Counted from the stretch's first letter, positions 7,484 through 17,075 are shown. The stretch: DNA of 64,000 bases from Stutzerimonas stutzeri (GCA_002387205.1 DGLA01000016.1:186001-250000); one strand, 5' to 3'. Translations and numbers: made by a program. Notes: generated by a model from the sequence alone, not told the origin.

Positions 7484-10000
7484 CTAACCCGTGCGCGTTG
7501 TATGGGACGCGGTCGCTGTCGTCGCTGAATCCTCGTCATGCTGCGGTTCCAGTGCGACCTGGCGAATCGACAGGCGAATTTCTGCAGGCAGTACGCGCTT
7601 TGCGACGCCTTCAACCAGCTCGCCGAGCTTGGCGTGATGGCCGAGCTTTCCGGCTTCGTCCTGCTGCAGTACATCCTGATCCAGCAGGCTCTTGATGAAG
7701 TGTCGGAACAGGCTCTTGTCGAAAAATTCCGGCGCGTTCAACCCGTGAAGGATCGACAGCCGCTGGGCCATGACCGTGCAAAGCGTCTCCAGCTCCTGCG
7801 CGTCGAGGCTGTTCTGGCCGCTGTTGAGCAGCAGGGAGATGGCCATGTAGAAGCGTTGCAGCGTCTGCATGATGACCCGGGCCAGCAGCGTCAGCAGCAC
7901 GAACTGACGCGAGCTGGGCGCCGGCCGCACATAATTTTCACCATCGAGCTTGAGCAGGCCCTGCTCGACGAAGGCGGCCAGCCACCGGTCGATCACGGCT
8001 TCCAGCTCGTCCGGTTCCCAGCGGATGAACAGCTCGGCACGCAGGTAGGGATAGAGCGCCTCGGTGAAGCGCAGGATCTGCGCCCGGCTGATTCGCGAAC
8101 TGCTCTGGAAGAAGCTGGCCAGCAGGGCGGGAAGGGCGAAGATGTGCATCACGTTGTTGCGGTAATAGGTCATCAGGACGGCGTTCTGCTCGTCCAGGTA
8201 AAGAATGTTGCCCAGCGCATCGGTCTGCTCGGCGAGCAGGCCCAGATCCTTCACGTAGCCGATCAGCGCTTCGCCATCTCCCTCCGGCAGGGTGATGTGG
8301 GGCGAATAGGGCACCGTGCGCAGCAGGGTTTGATACAGGTCGAGAATTCTCGCCAGGGAGCGTCGGTCCAGCGCCTGACGGCTGGTGGACAGCATCGCCA
8401 GGGCTATCAGGTTGACCGGGTTGACCGCAGCGGCCTCATTGAGGCGCTGGGCGATGCGTTCGGACAGGCGGTCAGTGGTCTCGTTGAGCCAGCCGGGACG
8501 AAACTCCGGTGCCAGGTTCTGCTGACGCCAGCCGGGTTGCTGTTGTTCAAGAAAGTCGTTGAGTTTCAGCGGCTCGCCGAAGTTGACCCAGACCTGGCCG
8601 AAACGCTGCCTGAACGCCCCGATCACCTTGAAGATGTCGAAAATCGACTCCTTCTTCTTTGCCGCGCCCCGCAACTCGCCCAGGTAGGTGCGGCCTTCGA
8701 GGACCCGCTCGTAGCCGATGTACACCGGCACGAAGAGAATCGGCAGGCGTGAAGATCGCAGGTAGCTGCGCAGGGTAATGGCCAGCATGCCGGTCTTTGG
8801 CTGCAGCATGCGCCCGGTACGTGAGCGCCCGCCTTCGACAAAATACTCCACCGGAAATCCGCGGCTGAACAAGGTGTGCAGGTACTCATTGAAAACCGCG
8901 CTGTACAGCGGCTTGCCCTTGAACGAGCGGCGCATGAAGAAGGCGCCGCCGCGGCGCAGCAGACTGCCGATTACAGGCATATTGAGGTTGATCCCCGCGG
9001 CTATGTGCGGTGGAGTCAGCCCGTTGCGAAACAGCAGATAGGAGAGCAGCAGGTAGTCGATGTGGCTGCGGTGGCAGGGTACGTAGATCACTTCATAGCC
9101 CTGCACGGCGTCCTGTATCGGCTCCAGGTGATTGACGCGAATCCCGTCGTAGATCTTGTTCCAGAACCAGGACAGCACTACCTCGAGAAAGCGCACAGCG
9201 GTGTAGGCGTAGTCCGAGGCGATTTCGTTGCCATAGCGCAGCGCCCGGGCTTCGGCCTTTTCCAGGGAGATATTGTCGCGCTCGGCTTCGTCCCTGATCG
9301 CCTGGCGTACCTGCGGTCCATGCACCAGTCCCTTCACCAGATTGCGCCGATGCGATAGGTCGGGCCCGATCACGGCGGTCTTCTGATGGCGGAAGTGCAC
9401 CCGCAACATGCGGTGGACCATGCGCAGCGTGCGTTCGTGGCCCTTGTTCTGCGCCACCAGCTCGTTGAGCTGAATCGGCGGCGAGAACTGCACACGCGTC
9501 TGGCGTCCGAGCATGACGATGCTGAGCAACTTGCGCAGCCGCCCGGTAACGGCCCAGCTGTCGGCAAACAGCAGCTTCCAGGCACTGGTCTCCCGGTCCG
9601 GCGAGCGGCCCCAGAACACGCTCACCGGAATGATCTGGGCGTTATCTACCGCGTTGTGTTCCAGCGCACCGACCAGCCGCACCAGTGGCTCCGGCGTGAG
9701 GACTCGCGCCCGCCTGCCGAACCAGCTGGCGGCGGGGTTGAGAAAAATGAAGGCTGCCGGCTCGACATGATTACCCACCGCCACCTCGGCCACCGGGCGC
9801 GGCAGGCCCGCCTTGCCACACTCATGATCGAGCACCGCCAGATCGCTCAATGATGCACGTTGCAGCATGTAGAACACCGGCTGGCTGCGGTCGAGCTTGA
9901 GCGAGAAGGCGGACTGGTTGATGGTCTCGGAACGAACCCAGACATACAGCAAGCGGCGCACGATTGAGAAAAACAGACGGCGGAGCGGGGAACGGGTCAT
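7484..10000 (-). CDS. plsB: Glycerol-3-phosphate 1-O-acyltransferase
   Basis: PlsB acylates glycerol-3-phosphate at position 1, the first step of membrane phospholipid synthesis, at the inner membrane. The 838-aa protein has the acyltransferase blocks in order: HRSHID (HX4D catalytic pair, about residue 307), GAFFMRRSF, VEGGRSRTGR and the LFVPVYIGYE strand. Length is normal for the long gammaproteobacterial form. The C-terminal tail is Thr/Ala-rich and low in complexity, right beside the DUF4197 remnant, so the end may have been altered by the same deletion (inference). Confidence 0.95.
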   Translation of the reverse strand: MTRSPLRRLFFSIVRRLLYVWVRSETINQSAFSLKLDRSQPVFYMLQRASLSDLAVLDHECGKAGLPRPVAEVAVGNHVEPAAFIFLNPAASWFGRRARVLTPEPLVRLVGALEHNAVDNAQIIPVSVFWGRSPDRETSAWKLLFADSWAVTGRLRKLLSIVMLGRQTRVQFSPPIQLNELVAQNKGHERTLRMVHRMLRVHFRHQKTAVIGPDLSHRRNLVKGLVHGPQVRQAIRDEAERDNISLEKAEARALRYGNEIASDYAYTAVRFLEVVLSWFWNKIYDGIRVNHLEPIQDAVQGYEVIYVPCHRSHIDYLLLSYLLFRNGLTPPHIAAGINLNMPVIGSLLRRGGAFFMRRSFKGKPLYSAVFNEYLHTLFSRGFPVEYFVEGGRSRTGRMLQPKTGMLAITLRSYLRSSRLPILFVPVYIGYERVLEGRTYLGELRGAAKKKESIFDIFKVIGAFRQRFGQVWVNFGEPLKLNDFLEQQQPGWRQQNLAPEFRPGWLNETTDRLSERIAQRLNEAAAVNPVNLIALAMLSTSRQALDRRSLARILDLYQTLLRTVPYSPHITLPEGDGEALIGYVKDLGLLAEQTDALGNILYLDEQNAVLMTYYRNNVMHIFALPALLASFFQSSSRISRAQILRFTEALYPYLRAELFIRWEPDELEAVIDRWLAAFVEQGLLKLDGENYVRPAPSSRQFVLLTLLARVIMQTLQRFYMAISLLLNSGQNSLDAQELETLCTVMAQRLSILHGLNAPEFFDKSLFRHFIKSLLDQDVLQQDEAGKLGHHAKLGELVEGVAKRVLPAEIRLSIRQVALEPQHDEDSATTATASHTTRTG

Positions 10001-10111
10001 CTGGAAGATTCGATATAGGGTTTAATGCCTAGGATTGGCAAGTGTGCCGCATGCGGCCTGGCCGGGCAAAAAGAGCTTGAAGCTGAGGCCAAGTTCGTGA
10101 CGCGACCTATG

Positions 10112-10157
10112 GAATGGGGCTCGCCATCTGCCACGAATGGGGCTCGCCATCTGCCAC
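10112..10157. repeat. Two tandem copies of a 23-bp unit
   Basis: The 23-bp unit beginning GAATGGGGCTCGCC occurs at 10112-10134 and, identically, at 10135-10157, in the region upstream of plsB. A 10-bp piece, GATAGCCGCG, that follows the second copy (10158-10167) recurs about 25 bases later. This looks like a recent local duplication. No protein is encoded here. Confidence 0.85.
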
Positions 10158-10260
10158 GATAGCCGCGTCTCGATTTGCCGCAGCATGATCGATAGCCGCG
10201 GAGTCTGGAAGCAGAGGTCAGTTGCATCCGGCCGAATGGCGCAGCCATGTACCGGGTGGC

Positions 10261-10737
10261 TTATTTCATGTTTTTCCAGGCGTGAATGGCGGAGAAGATC
10301 ACAAGACTGGTACCTGCTCCAAAGTACAGGGTCTCCAACGTCGCGCCTATTTCGACTGCATGCTCGAGGAACAGTATGACGAGGATGACCACCGAAACCT
10401 GGATCAAGGTCTTCTTCAAGTCGTGGAAGGTTCTGACTTCCAGCGGGCCCAGCAATGGGCTTTTTTCGGTTGTCGTTGGGGAGATGAACAACCGGTGAAG
10501 GCTTACGGCAATGAGCTGAAAGGTGATTGCAATGAACAGTAGATCAAGCAGCTTCAGCAATTTGACTGCCAGGCTCTTGCTCCCATCTGCCGTGCTGGGA
10601 ATTTTCTGAAAGAGCTCCAGCAGTATGTGCGCCATGGTGTTGAGGCTGACGCCGTACAGAAGTACGGCAGACAAGGCTGTGGTCGCGACGGCAACCCATA
10701 CCAGGAAACGGCTTCGCTGAAAAATCTGTTCGATCAT
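10261..10737 (-). CDS. YqhA-like (UPF0114) membrane protein
   Basis: A 158-aa membrane protein with four hydrophobic segments (about residues 10-35, 60-83, 108-125 and 133-152). The stretches LLKLLDLLFIAITFQLI and EVRTFHDLKKTLIQ resemble the YqhA/UPF0114 family, whose function is unknown. The assignment is by overall pattern, so moderate. It is transcribed alone, with 200 bases of gene-free DNA upstream. Confidence 0.7.
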   Translation of the reverse strand: MIEQIFQRSRFLVWVAVATTALSAVLLYGVSLNTMAHILLELFQKIPSTADGSKSLAVKLLKLLDLLFIAITFQLIAVSLHRLFISPTTTEKSPLLGPLEVRTFHDLKKTLIQVSVVILVILFLEHAVEIGATLETLYFGAGTSLVIFSAIHAWKNMK

Positions 10738-10937
10738 TCGTCCGTCTCTGATCGCCGCTATGGCAGTGACTTGCTTCTGGATGGCTGATGCCCAGCGTTT
10801 CTACCATAGGGGTGCCACCAACCGCTAACAGTGTTTCTCCTGGCTTGTTGCCTGTTTTGTCAGGTGGAAAATCCCCGTTGCGCTGCTGGCCGATTGATCC
10901 GAAGACCGGGGCTGTTTCATCTTATGGAGACCAGCCC

Positions 10938-11309
10938 TCAGTCAGTGCGCCAGACGATTTCGGCCTCGCCGCGCTCGCTGACACTGAGCCAGCGGTCCGC
11001 GTCGTCCATCGACTCCTCTTCTTGCCAGCCACCCGGCGCGCAGCGGATCTCGACGCCGAGCGCCGCATGGGCGGCTCTCGCGCAGGCGATATCGTCGTTC
11101 CAGGGGGTGGCGTCGCTTTCCAACAGCAGGCTATGCCATTTGCCAACGGCCTTCGGCAGCCAGGTCACCGGAATGCCCCCGGCGTGGCATTTGAAAGTCT
11201 TGCCTTTCTGCTGCCAGGGCGTGCAGCTACCAACGGCCCCATTCAGCCATTGGGTCACGGCGTCCTGGCTGGCATCCCTGAGGTAGATCTCGATATCCGG
11301 TTGGCGCAT
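10938..11309 (-). CDS. Conserved hypothetical protein
   Basis: A 123-aa soluble protein starting at ATG 11309 (MRQPDIEIYLRDAS). I recognise no named domain. It is rich in Trp, with an acidic C-terminal half and two Cys (in GSCTPW and FKCHAG). It follows rlmA by 22 bases on the same strand and is probably co-transcribed with dapE and rlmA. I remember similar small proteins next to this gene set in other Pseudomonas, but no function. Confidence 0.7.
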   Translation of the reverse strand: MRQPDIEIYLRDASQDAVTQWLNGAVGSCTPWQQKGKTFKCHAGGIPVTWLPKAVGKWHSLLLESDATPWNDDIACARAAHAALGVEIRCAPGGWQEEESMDDADRWLSVSERGEAEIVWRTD

Positions 11310-11331
11310 GAGCGGCTGCCTTGTGTGGAAG

Positions 11332-12141
11332 TTAATGCGGATCGCGCTGGATCCAGTCGTAGCGTATCGCAACCCGAACCTGCAAGGACGCATCGATCAC
11401 CGCGGCGCGGCGTTCAGCGCTGGCGCGCCAACCGTGGGGCGTCATTGCGAGCAGATCGGCACGGGCCTGCGCACTGTCCAGTTGCAGCTCGAACGATAAC
11501 GTCTCGCTGTGGGCCAGATGCATCCCGTCGGGGATCAGCGACAGGTGCTTTTCGTCATCGTAGTCACGTACTTCGTCGTAGAGCAGGCCGCGCAGTTCCC
11601 AAAGGTGCTCGCGGGTCGGGCCCATTCGCAGCAGACCGCCGCCGGGTGCCAAGAGGCGGCGGGCTTCGTTCCAGTCCAGTGGGCTGAACACGCTTGCCAG
11701 CAGATCGCAGCTGGCGTCGGCCAACGGCACGCGGGCCATGCTCGCCACCAGCCACTCCAGCTGCGGCGCTCGCTTGCAGGCACGCTTCACCGCCTCGCGC
11801 GAGATATCCAGGGCGTAGCCCTTGGCAGCGGGCAGGGCGTCTGCAATCTGTGCGGTGTAGTAGCCCTCGCCACAGCCAATATCAACCCAGCGATTCGGTG
11901 CACGTTCTGCGGCCAGCTGTGCCAGGCGGCAGGCCAGCGGGGCGTAGTGGCCGCCATCGAGAAATCGCCGCCGGGCTTCGACCATGGCCTGATTGTCGCC
12001 AGGGTCGCGGCTGTTCTTGTGCTGCACCGGCAGGAGGTTGAGATAGCCCTGGCGGGCGCGATCGAAGCGGTGGTTGGCCGCGCAGGCGACGCCGTTGTCG
12101 ACCGCGTCGAGCTCGCTGCGGCAAATGGGGCAGATCAGCAT
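11332..12141 (-). CDS. rlmA: 23S rRNA (guanine-N1)-methyltransferase
   Basis: RlmA uses S-adenosylmethionine to methylate N1 of a guanine in helix 35 of 23S rRNA (G745 in E. coli). The 269-aa protein begins with the family's zinc ribbon (Cys 4, Cys 7, Cys 20, His 24), then the QGYLNLL linker and a class I methyltransferase fold with WVDIGCGEGYY as the SAM-binding loop. The start overlaps the dapE stop by 7 bases, so the gene is translated from the same transcript as dapE. Confidence 0.87.
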   Translation of the reverse strand: MLICPICRSELDAVDNGVACAANHRFDRARQGYLNLLPVQHKNSRDPGDNQAMVEARRRFLDGGHYAPLACRLAQLAAERAPNRWVDIGCGEGYYTAQIADALPAAKGYALDISREAVKRACKRAPQLEWLVASMARVPLADASCDLLASVFSPLDWNEARRLLAPGGGLLRMGPTREHLWELRGLLYDEVRDYDDEKHLSLIPDGMHLAHSETLSFELQLDSAQARADLLAMTPHGWRASAERRAAVIDASLQVRVAIRYDWIQRDPH

Positions 12142-13286
12142 GCGAGCAGGTTAACCATTGTCTGGTAGTAGATTTCGGTCAGCAGATCGAGATCGCTGGC
12201 GAGAATGTGTTCATCGACCTGGTGAATCGTGGCGTTCACCGGACCAAGCTCGACCACCTGGGTGCCAAGGGTGGCAATGAAGCGGCCGTCCGAGGTTCCG
12301 CCGCTGGTGGACGGGGTGGTTTCGCGGCCGGTCACGCTACGGATCGCTCTGGCCACGCCGTCGAGCAGATCACCCGGCTCGGTGAGAAAGGGCAGGCCCG
12401 ACAATGCCCAGTCAAGGCTCCAGTCCAGACCGTGTTTGTCGAGAATCGCCGCGGTGCGCTGCTGCAGACCCTCGACAGTCGATTCGGTGGAGAAGCGGAA
12501 ATTGAACACCGCTTCCAGCGTGCCGGGGATCACATTGGTGGCGCCAGTGCCTGCATTCAGGTTGGAAATCTGGAAACTGGTCGGCGGAAAGAACGCGTTG
12601 CCGTCGTCCCAATGCTCGGCAGCCAGCTCGGCCAGGGCAGGAGCCGCAAGATGAATGGGATTTTTTGCCAGGTGCGGATAAGCCACATGGCCCTGCTGGC
12701 CGCGCACGGTGAGCGTGCCGCCGAGTGAGCCGCGGCGGCCGTTCTTGACCACATCACCGACCAGTCTGGTGCTGGAAGGCTCGCCGACGATGCACCAGTC
12801 CAGTCGCTGACGACGCTCACGCAAGCGCTCCACCACGGCCTTGGTGCCATGGTGCGCGGGGCCTTCCTCGTCGCTGGTGATAAGAAAGGCGATTTGGCCC
12901 TTATGGTTGGGGTGGTCTGCGGTAAAACGCTCCACCGCGACGATCATCGACGCCAGACTGCCTTTCATATCCGCTGCGCCGCGGCCGTGCAGCATGCCGT
13001 GTTCGTCGATGCGCGCTGCAAAGGGCGGGTTCTGCCAGGCCTGCAGTGGGCCTGTCGGCACCACGTCGGTATGGCCGGCAAAGCACAGCACCGGACCGTT
13101 ATCGCCGCGAATGGCCCAGAAATTCTCAACCTCTTCGATGTGCATCGGCTCGACGGCAAAACCGCAGGCGGCAAGACGTTCGCTCATCAGCCTCTGGCAG
13201 CCCTCGTCCAGCGGGGTCACCGAAGGCCGATTGATCAGCTCGCAGGCGAGTTCGAGGGTGGGGGAGAGGGCGGCGGCGGTCATCAC
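12135..13286 (-). CDS. dapE: Succinyl-diaminopimelate desuccinylase
   Basis: DapE is the zinc hydrolase that removes succinate from N-succinyl-LL-diaminopimelate in the lysine/peptidoglycan pathway. The 383-aa protein has the M20 metal ligands in order: GHTDVVP (His 72), GRGAADMKG (Asp 106), SDEEGPAHHG (Glu 140 as general base, Glu 141 as ligand). The start MM gives two possible initiation codons three bases apart. It leads the dapE-rlmA-hypothetical operon and works with dapA, dapD and dapC, all in this window. Confidence 0.95.
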   Translation of the reverse strand: MMTAAALSPTLELACELINRPSVTPLDEGCQRLMSERLAACGFAVEPMHIEEVENFWAIRGDNGPVLCFAGHTDVVPTGPLQAWQNPPFAARIDEHGMLHGRGAADMKGSLASMIVAVERFTADHPNHKGQIAFLITSDEEGPAHHGTKAVVERLRERRQRLDWCIVGEPSSTRLVGDVVKNGRRGSLGGTLTVRGQQGHVAYPHLAKNPIHLAAPALAELAAEHWDDGNAFFPPTSFQISNLNAGTGATNVIPGTLEAVFNFRFSTESTVEGLQQRTAAILDKHGLDWSLDWALSGLPFLTEPGDLLDGVARAIRSVTGRETTPSTSGGTSDGRFIATLGTQVVELGPVNATIHQVDEHILASDLDLLTEIYYQTMVNLLAC

Positions 13287-13426
13287 GGCTCCGAGGCGGG
13301 CGGGGAAAGGGCGCCATATTAAAGCAAATCAGGGCCTGTGCCTCCCGGCAGCGGGTACCGTCGGTGCGTCGCCTAGCGTGGAGGCTGCGGTCGCCGGCAC
13401 GTTACTCGGAGAACGATCGCTGCCCT

Positions 13427-13455
13427 GTGTTTGGTTCACCGGGCCACCCTATAAT
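13427..13455 (+). promoter_or_regulatory. Likely promoter of tcdA
   Basis: A perfect -10 hexamer TATAAT lies at 13450-13455, 28 bases before the tcdA ATG. The -35 region 17 bp upstream (GTGTTT) is weak. Position in the divergent dapE-tcdA gap supports a promoter. Confidence 0.45.
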
Positions 13456-13483
13456 CAGCCCAGCGTTTTATTGAGGAATCGGG

Positions 13484-14290
13484 ATGGCAATCGACGATCA
13501 GCGTTTCGGCGGCATTGCGCGCCTGTATGGCTCGGAGGGACTGGCACGTCTTGCTGCTGCGCATGTGGCAGTGGTCGGTATCGGCGGGGTCGGCTCCTGG
13601 GCCGCAGAGGCGCTGGCGCGCAGCGGCGTCGGCGAGATCAGCCTGTTCGACCTGGACGATGTCTGCATCACCAACACCAACCGGCAGGTGCATGCGCTCG
13701 AGGGTGCCGTGGGCAAACCCAAGGTCGACGAGATGGCAGCGCGGATCAAGGCGATCAACCCGGCGTGCGTGGTGCATGCCGTTGCCGACTTCGTCACGCG
13801 CGAGACCATGGCCGATTACATCACCGAGCAGCTGGACTGCGTCATCGACTGCATCGACAGCGTGCCGGCCAAGGCCGCACTGATTGCCTGGTGCAAGCGG
13901 CGCAAGATCCAGATCATCGCGACTGGCGGGGCAGGCGGGCAGGTTGACCCTACCCAGATCCAGGTCAGCGACCTGAACAAGACCTTCAACGACCCGCTGG
14001 CGGCGAAGGTGCGCTCTCTGCTGCGGCGCGAATATAACTTTTCGCGCACCCCAGGCCGTACCTACAGCGTGCCGTGCGTGTTCTCCACCGAGCAGCTGCG
14101 CTACCCCAAGCCGGACGGCGGTGTCTGCCAGAGCAAGAGTTTCGTCGGCGAGGGGGTGAAGCTCGACTGCGCGGGGGGATTCGGCGCAGCAATGATGGTC
14201 ACGGCAAGTTTTGGATTGGTGGCTGCGGCGCGTGCCGTAGACAAGCTGGTCGCCGGGGCCCGGCGGCCGGCTGAGCGTAGCAAGGGCTAA
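13484..14290 (+). CDS. tcdA: tRNA cyclic N6-threonylcarbamoyladenosine synthase/dehydratase
   Basis: TcdA (CsdL) is an E1-like ATP-dependent enzyme that dehydrates t6A37 in tRNAs to the cyclic form ct6A. The 268-aa protein has the ThiF-type nucleotide-binding loop VGIGGVGSWA at residues 31-40, the TNTNRQ segment, and the family's ATGGAGGQVDPT motif. In E. coli it receives help from the CsdA-CsdE sulfur-transfer system, and csdE and csdA are the next two genes here, convergent to it, which supports the name. Confidence 0.92.
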   Translation: MAIDDQRFGGIARLYGSEGLARLAAAHVAVVGIGGVGSWAAEALARSGVGEISLFDLDDVCITNTNRQVHALEGAVGKPKVDEMAARIKAINPACVVHAVADFVTRETMADYITEQLDCVIDCIDSVPAKAALIAWCKRRKIQIIATGGAGGQVDPTQIQVSDLNKTFNDPLAAKVRSLLRREYNFSRTPGRTYSVPCVFSTEQLRYPKPDGGVCQSKSFVGEGVKLDCAGGFGAAMMVTASFGLVAAARAVDKLVAGARRPAERSKG

Positions 14291-14310
14291 ACGCAGAACG
14301 CTCTGCCAGC

Positions 14311-14724
14311 TCAGGCTGACGTCGCCAACTCCCGCATCCGTCCGATTACCGCATTCATCCCGTTCGCGCGGGAGGGCGACAGCTGCCGCGCGAGCCCGAG
14401 CTGGTTGAACCATTGGGTGACATCGAGTCGCTGTAAGCCTTCGGAGTCCAGTCCCTCGACCCGAACCAGCAGAACCGCGAGCAGACCCCGTAACAGCCGC
14501 GCCTCGCTGGTGCCACGAAAATGCCAATGCCCGTCGCGCCCTTCACCGACCAGCCAGACTTTGCTGTCGCAGCCGGTCACCAGGTTGGCGTCGCTCCGCT
14601 CCATGTCCGTCAGCGGCTCCAGGCGCTCGCCCCATTGCATCAACAATCGGGCCCGCTGTTCCCACCCAGGTGCTTGCTCGAAGGCATCTAGGATTTCCAC
14701 GGCGGCCTGGGGTAGTTCAGTCAT
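14311..14724 (-). CDS. csdE: Cysteine desulfuration protein (SufE/CsdE family)
   Basis: CsdE accepts persulfide sulfur from the cysteine desulfurase CsdA. The 137-aa protein is a single SufE domain. The active cysteine is in LVTGCDSKVWL (Cys 52), the family signature. Its start overlaps the end of csdA by 4 bases, showing translational coupling. The genes could also be called sufE/sufS, but the neighbour tcdA and the absence of other suf genes favour the Csd names. Confidence 0.88.
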   Translation of the reverse strand: MTELPQAAVEILDAFEQAPGWEQRARLLMQWGERLEPLTDMERSDANLVTGCDSKVWLVGEGRDGHWHFRGTSEARLLRGLLAVLLVRVEGLDSEGLQRLDVTQWFNQLGLARQLSPSRANGMNAVIGRMRELATSA

Positions 14725-15926
14725 CGCAGCATGCCCAGCGCCTGGTCCAGCGCGTCGAAGAAACGCTGCAGATCGTCGCCATCGTTATAGAGCCCGAGCG
14801 ACACCCGGGTCGCACCTTCGAGGCCCAGTGATTTCATCAAGGGTTGCGCACAGTGAGTCCCGCTGCGAACGGCGATGCCTTGTTCGGTGAGCAGATGCGC
14901 CAGGTCGCCGTGATGGATACCGTCGACCGTGAAGCTGGCCAGTGCTGCTTGCGGAGCGCCGACCAGCCGAACACACTCGCGCTCGGTCAAGCCGGCGAGC
15001 AGGGCCTGGTGCAGTGTCACTTCATGCGTGGTCACAGCGTTGGCGTCCAGCCTTGACAGATAATCGAGGGTCGCACCGAGCCCTATCACGCCGCCGATGG
15101 GCGGTGTGCCGGCCTCGAAACCCAGCGGGGCGGCGTGAAAGTCGGCCTGCTGAAAGTCGGCCAGCCGAACCATCTCGCCGCCGAATTGCCAGTGCTTGAG
15201 CTTCAGTAACGACTCGCCCCGACCGTAGAGCGCGCCGACACCTTCCGGGCCGTAGAGCTTGTGGCTGGACAGCACGTAGAAATCGCAGGCCAGTGTCTGC
15301 AGGTCATGTCGGCCATGGACGACGCCCTGAGCCCCATCGATGACCGTCAGCGCACCCTGCGCCTGCGCCAGCGGTAGCAGCTCGGCTAACGGCTGCCAGG
15401 TGCCGAGCACGTTGGACAGTTGGCTGACGGCCAGCAGGCGGGTGCGCGGGCCGATGAGTCTTGCCGCAGCATCGAGGTCGATGATGCCGCGGGCGCCCAG
15501 TGGCAATACCACCAGCCTGGCGCCCCGCCGCTTGGCCAGTTGCTGCCAGGGCAACAGGTTGGCGTGGTGTTCCAGGGCGCTGATAGCTATCTCGTCGCCT
15601 TCGCCAATCAGGTGTTCGAGCCCGTACGCGAGCAGGTTCAATGCCTCGGTGGCGCCACGGGTAAAGACGATCTCCGTCGGGCACGAGGCGTTGAGCCACC
15701 GTGCCACCTTGATGCGCGCATCTTCAAACGCACGGGTGGCGCGCTCGGCAGGCTGGTGCTGGGCACGATGCACATTGGCGGTGCCGCAGGTGTAATAGCC
15801 GGTCAGGGCGTCGATCAGCGCCTGGGGCTTCTGTGCGGTAGCGGCGCTGTCGAGGTAGGTTTGCCCCTGGCTCTCGAGAATGGCCAGTGCGGGGAAATCG
15901 GTGCGCCAGGGAGATACCAGAGACAT
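14721..15926 (-). CDS. csdA: Cysteine desulfurase (CsdA/SufS type)
   Basis: A PLP enzyme that takes sulfur from cysteine, leaving alanine, and passes it as persulfide to CsdE. The 401-aa protein shows LDSAATAQKP near the N-terminus, His 120 in ISALEHHAN, the PLP lysine in LSSHKLYGPEG (Lys 223), and the persulfide cysteine in RSGTHCAQPL (Cys 359). These fit class II (group SufS/CsdA) enzymes. It is the first gene of the csdA-csdE pair. Confidence 0.92.
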   Translation of the reverse strand: MSLVSPWRTDFPALAILESQGQTYLDSAATAQKPQALIDALTGYYTCGTANVHRAQHQPAERATRAFEDARIKVARWLNASCPTEIVFTRGATEALNLLAYGLEHLIGEGDEIAISALEHHANLLPWQQLAKRRGARLVVLPLGARGIIDLDAAARLIGPRTRLLAVSQLSNVLGTWQPLAELLPLAQAQGALTVIDGAQGVVHGRHDLQTLACDFYVLSSHKLYGPEGVGALYGRGESLLKLKHWQFGGEMVRLADFQQADFHAAPLGFEAGTPPIGGVIGLGATLDYLSRLDANAVTTHEVTLHQALLAGLTERECVRLVGAPQAALASFTVDGIHHGDLAHLLTEQGIAVRSGTHCAQPLMKSLGLEGATRVSLGLYNDGDDLQRFFDALDQALGMLR

Positions 15927-16040
15927 CGCTGCGATCCTTTGGCTTTGCCGAAAAGAAACTGGAGGCTGAAGGTCCGACGAGTCGGCAGCTTGCCACTCGT
16001 TCAGCCTTGCGCCTCCAGCGGTTCGATCGGCTATTTCGGC

Positions 16041-17075
16041 TTAGTTGTGGGCGTGCAGCGCCTCGTTCAGCTCAACGGCCGATTTGTGCGTCTTGCATTC
16101 GACCGCACCATTCAGCGAATTGCGGCGGAACAGCAGATCGGGCTGGCCGGCCAGCTCGCGAGCCTTGACCACCTTGACCAGTTCGCCGCTTTCATCGAGC
16201 AGATTCACCTTGGTGCCGGCCGTGATGTACAGGCCCGATTCCACAGTGTTGCGATCACCCAAGGGGATGCCGATGCCGGCGTTGGCACCGATCAGGCAGC
16301 CTTCGCCCACCGAAATGACGATATTGCCACCACCCGACAGGGTGCCCATGGTGGAACAACCACCGCCGAGGTCCGAGCCCCTGCCAACGAAAACGCCTGC
16401 CGACACGCGGCCTTCGATCATCCCCGGGCCTTCGGTGCCGGCGTTGAAGTTGATGAAGCCTTCATGCATCACTGTGGTGCCTTCACCCACGTAGGCACCG
16501 AGGCGGATGCGTGCGCTGTCGGCAATACGGACGCCGGCCGGTACCACGTAGTCGGTCATCTTGGGAAACTTGTCCACCGAGACGACTTCCAGCAGATAGC
16601 CCTTCAGACGGGCTTCCAGCTGCCGCTCGGCCAGCTCGGCCAGGTCCACCGCGCCCTGGTTGGTCCAGGCGACGTTCGGCAGCAGCGGGAAGATGCCGGT
16701 GAGATTCAGACCATGGGGCCTGACCAGGCGATGTGAGATCAGATGCAGCTTGAGGTAGGCCTCGGGCGTTGAGGTCAATGCAGCGTCTTCGGCGAGCAGG
16801 GTCACGACCAGTGGCCGCTGGCTCTCGGCGAGGCGGGTCAGCAAGGCGTGCTGCACGCTGTCGAGCGGCTTGATGGCGTCTGCCAGCTGAGCGGCAAGGG
16901 TAGTGCTGATGGCAATTGCCTGGTTGCCTCCTTCGTACTTGAGCAGAGGCGCGATGGCCGAAACCAGCTCGCCGGCAGGCGCCAGCAGCGGCTGGGCGTA
17001 GAAAACCTCAAGCCAGTCGCCCTGGCGGTTCTGGGTGCCGACGCCAAACGCCAGGCTGAATAAGGAATTGTTCAT
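16041..17075 (-). CDS. dapD: Tetrahydrodipicolinate N-succinyltransferase
   Basis: DapD transfers succinyl from succinyl-CoA to tetrahydrodipicolinate, committing the pathway to the succinylase branch of lysine synthesis. The 344-aa protein is the long pseudomonad form: an N-terminal alpha/beta part, then a left-handed beta-helix made of hexapeptide turns (for example GAYVGEGTTVMHEGF and IEGRVSAGVFVGRGSDLGGG). ATG 17075 was chosen because the family begins MNNSLFSLAFGVG and an AAGGA box lies upstream; an upstream start (17105) has no support. Confidence 0.95.
   Translation of the reverse strand: MNNSLFSLAFGVGTQNRQGDWLEVFYAQPLLAPAGELVSAIAPLLKYEGGNQAIAISTTLAAQLADAIKPLDSVQHALLTRLAESQRPLVVTLLAEDAALTSTPEAYLKLHLISHRLVRPHGLNLTGIFPLLPNVAWTNQGAVDLAELAERQLEARLKGYLLEVVSVDKFPKMTDYVVPAGVRIADSARIRLGAYVGEGTTVMHEGFINFNAGTEGPGMIEGRVSAGVFVGRGSDLGGGCSTMGTLSGGGNIVISVGEGCLIGANAGIGIPLGDRNTVESGLYITAGTKVNLLDESGELVKVVKARELAGQPDLLFRRNSLNGAVECKTHKSAVELNEALHAHN

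Noticed and set aside
7538..8752. 404-codon open frame antisense to plsB
   Set aside because: Overlaps conserved plsB codons over its full length and resembles no family.
10112..10157. CRISPR array
   Set aside because: Two adjacent copies without spacers and no cas genes in the window.
15420..16736. 438-codon plus-strand frame across csdA and dapD
   Set aside because: Opposite two certain genes and crosses their intergenic gap; composition is that of an antisense shadow.
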